A stretch of DNA of 6,994 nucleotides, from positions 1-6,994 of the forward strand of contig JAVBND010000048.1 in the NCBI GenBank assembly GCA_031551775.1, in the 5' to 3' direction. This DNA comes from Anaerozeibacter sp031551775 (GTDB lineage Bacteria > Bacillota > Clostridia > Christensenellales > Aristaeellaceae). The notes below the pieces were generated by a model. The model was not told the DNA's origin. It made no database searches and saw only the letters and a program-made list of their open reading frames with translations. Position numbers and translations under genes: made by a program. Positions 5,824 through 6,994 of this stretch are shown piece by piece (position 1 is the stretch's first letter; each line of letters opens with the position of its first letter).

Positions 5824-5831
5824 AAAAAGCC
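5797..5831. promoter_or_regulatory. Inverted repeat over the phosphoesterase promoter, operator-like
   Basis: GGCTTTTTTATT (5797-5808) is the inverted copy of AATAAAAAGCC (5821-5831), 11 bp with one extra T. The 12-base centre holds the extended -10 TG. The T-rich arm comes first, opposite to an intrinsic terminator for the + strand, so a protein-binding operator is the more likely reading. Confidence 0.45.
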
Positions 5832-5841
5832 ACGAAAGCAT

Positions 5842-5847
5842 AGGAGG
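5842..5847 (+). promoter_or_regulatory. Ribosome binding site of the metallophosphoesterase gene
   Basis: A full AGGAGG lies 8 bases before the ATG at 5856 and fixes that start. Confidence 0.75.
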
Positions 5848-5855
5848 CGAGGGCC

Positions 5856-6968
5856 ATGAAAACAAAGATTCTCTCTTTTTTGCTGTTGTCCGGCTTGGCA
5901 ATCGCGCTGTTCATCGCCGGTGGCACATCGAATAAATCCACGGCGGAAGCAGCCGCACTGAAGGACATTGCAGCTTTGTGGGATGTCGGCGGCACGAGAA
6001 ACAAAATCGTTGTGATCAGCGACATCCACCTGGGTATAGATGACCGCTATACCGAAACGTTGGAAAACCGCGCGTTGTTGATTGACTTTTTACAGCGTCT
6101 GAAAAGCACCACAGACGTGCGTGAGTTGGTCATAGACGGTGATTTTTTGGACGAGTGGTACTTGCCGGTCTATTATCCAAGCTACACGGATCAAACACAG
6201 TTCTATAGAGATGTGATTGCCAACAATCAAGCGGTCATTGACGAGCTGAACAGCATCATAGACGGCGGGATAAAACTGGTCTACATACCCGGAAACCACG
6301 ACATGACGCTTGAAGCCGAAGTATTGCAGGAAGCGATTCCCGGAATCGTGCAGGCTTGGGATGCCGATGGGCTTGGCGCTTACTATACGGGTGAAAGAAG
6401 CGAGATCGCAATCGAGCATGGGCATCGTTACGATGTGTTTTCCGCCCCGGACACAGTCTCCAACGCGCAGTTGTGCGGCAACGAAAATACCATCCTGCCT
6501 GCCGGTTATTTTTACGCCCGCTATGCCGCGACCTGGGTGCTTGAGGGGCGCCCTGCCGTCAGAAAAAATCTGCCTGAAATCGCGAATGCGCCTGACAAAA
6601 CCGACACAGACCAATACGGCGCTTATTTATATCATTTGATTCTCAAAAGCGTCTCCACGCGGATGACGCCCAATGAGGGGCTTGACGAAAAGATATTTGA
6701 CATGCATATCAGCGGATTTGACGATCAGTATACCTATCTTGATTTTTACCCGGCGCAGCAAGCGGACGGAACAATCAGCGCGCCGGTGCTGTTTCAAAAT
6801 ATTCAGCGCACATGGGGCGAGCGTCAGGCGATCAACCAGGTCAAGGTCCCAAACAGCTTCATCGAAGCCCTGCCCGGAGCCATGGACTGGGAATACTATT
6901 ACCAACTAGCGAAGGCGCAATATTTGGAAAATCCGAAAGAGCATGTGGATGTGGTGCTCTGTTGTTGA
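5856..6968 (+). CDS. Secreted calcineurin-like metallophosphoesterase, C-terminus probably lost
   Basis: A 370-residue protein with a signal peptide (KTK, hydrophobic core about 5-22), so the enzyme should work outside the cytoplasm. The metallophosphoesterase core is plain: SDIH (Asp56, His58), GDFLD (Asp96), PGNHD (Asn146, His147) and EHGHRYD (His187). These ligands normally hold two divalent metals for phosphoester hydrolysis; the substrate cannot be told. The family's last motif, GHxH, which should follow a VDVV-type strand near the C-terminus, is missing: the frame reads VDVVLCC and stops at 6966-6968. The next frame is open from 6910 to the window end, reading VVDIAASVSGE after the stop. 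A frameshift or deletion is therefore likely and the gene may be a pseudogene. Its base composition is lower in GC than its neighbours (about 45-52% in three sampled 60-base lines against 62-67% in region 1), which suggests separate origin. Promoter, dyad and RBS lie directly upstream, divergent from arr. Confidence 0.85.
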   Translation: MKTKILSFLLLSGLAIALFIAGGTSNKSTAEAAALKDIAALWDVGGTRNKIVVISDIHLGIDDRYTETLENRALLIDFLQRLKSTTDVRELVIDGDFLDEWYLPVYYPSYTDQTQFYRDVIANNQAVIDELNSIIDGGIKLVYIPGNHDMTLEAEVLQEAIPGIVQAWDADGLGAYYTGERSEIAIEHGHRYDVFSAPDTVSNAQLCGNENTILPAGYFYARYAATWVLEGRPAVRKNLPEIANAPDKTDTDQYGAYLYHLILKSVSTRMTPNEGLDEKIFDMHISGFDDQYTYLDFYPAQQADGTISAPVLFQNIQRTWGERQAINQVKVPNSFIEALPGAMDWEYYYQLAKAQYLENPKEHVDVVLCC

Positions 6969-6994
6969 TATTGCCGCCAGCGTCAGCGGTGAAA

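Noticed and set aside
5662..5860. Rifamycin-associated element upstream of arr
   Set aside because: I read the region for the GC-rich inverted element known from Actinobacteria and saw no convincing match.
1..6994. Mobile element, CRISPR array, toxin-antitoxin, tRNA or rRNA
   Set aside because: No transposase, integrase, spaced repeats, tRNA-like cloverleaf or rRNA sequence was seen on either strand.

Overview
The window looks like chromosomal DNA of an uncultured, fairly GC-rich member of the Bacillota (Clostridia-like). This is inferred from strong AGGAGG-type ribosome binding sites, tightly packed and overlapping genes, secreted proteins with TPEP-type proline linkers, a DUF5050-like propeller, and an AraC/GyrI-like effector domain of a kind common in that phylum. 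No 16S rRNA or other taxonomic marker is present, so the assignment is soft.

Region 1 (1-4567, + strand) is a run of five genes. It starts with the 3' part of a membrane-anchored LuxR-type regulator cut by the window edge. Then come a small secreted protein of unknown function (start overlapping the regulator's stop), a four-helix membrane protein (GTG start, after a GC-rich hairpin), a second small secreted protein (4-base ATGA overlap), and a 625-residue secreted protein with proline-rich linker, predicted beta-propeller and C-terminal domain. Four of the five products are exported or lie in the membrane and two junctions overlap. The set therefore looks like one envelope-associated module behind a membrane regulator, with no function I can name.

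Region 2 (4568-5709, - strand) is convergent with region 1. A 13-bp hairpin lies between the two. It holds arr, a rifamycin-inactivating ADP-ribosyltransferase with all expected catalytic residues and a near-consensus promoter at 5681-5709. Arr is followed, in the same reading frame after one TGA, by a GyrI-like (AraC effector-binding) domain that has no DNA-binding part and no clear ribosome binding site.

Region 3 (5710-6994, + strand) is divergent from arr. It carries its own promoter candidate, a dyad and a strong RBS, then a secreted calcineurin-like metallophosphoesterase. Sampled lines of this gene are clearly AT-richer than regions 1-2. Its reading frame ends just where the last metal-binding motif (GHxH) would be expected, which suggests a frameshift or deletion near the window end.

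There is no tRNA, rRNA, CRISPR array, insertion sequence or recognisable phage gene. The points most worth following are the unknown secreted/membrane module, the arr plus GyrI-like arrangement, and the broken-looking phosphoesterase.
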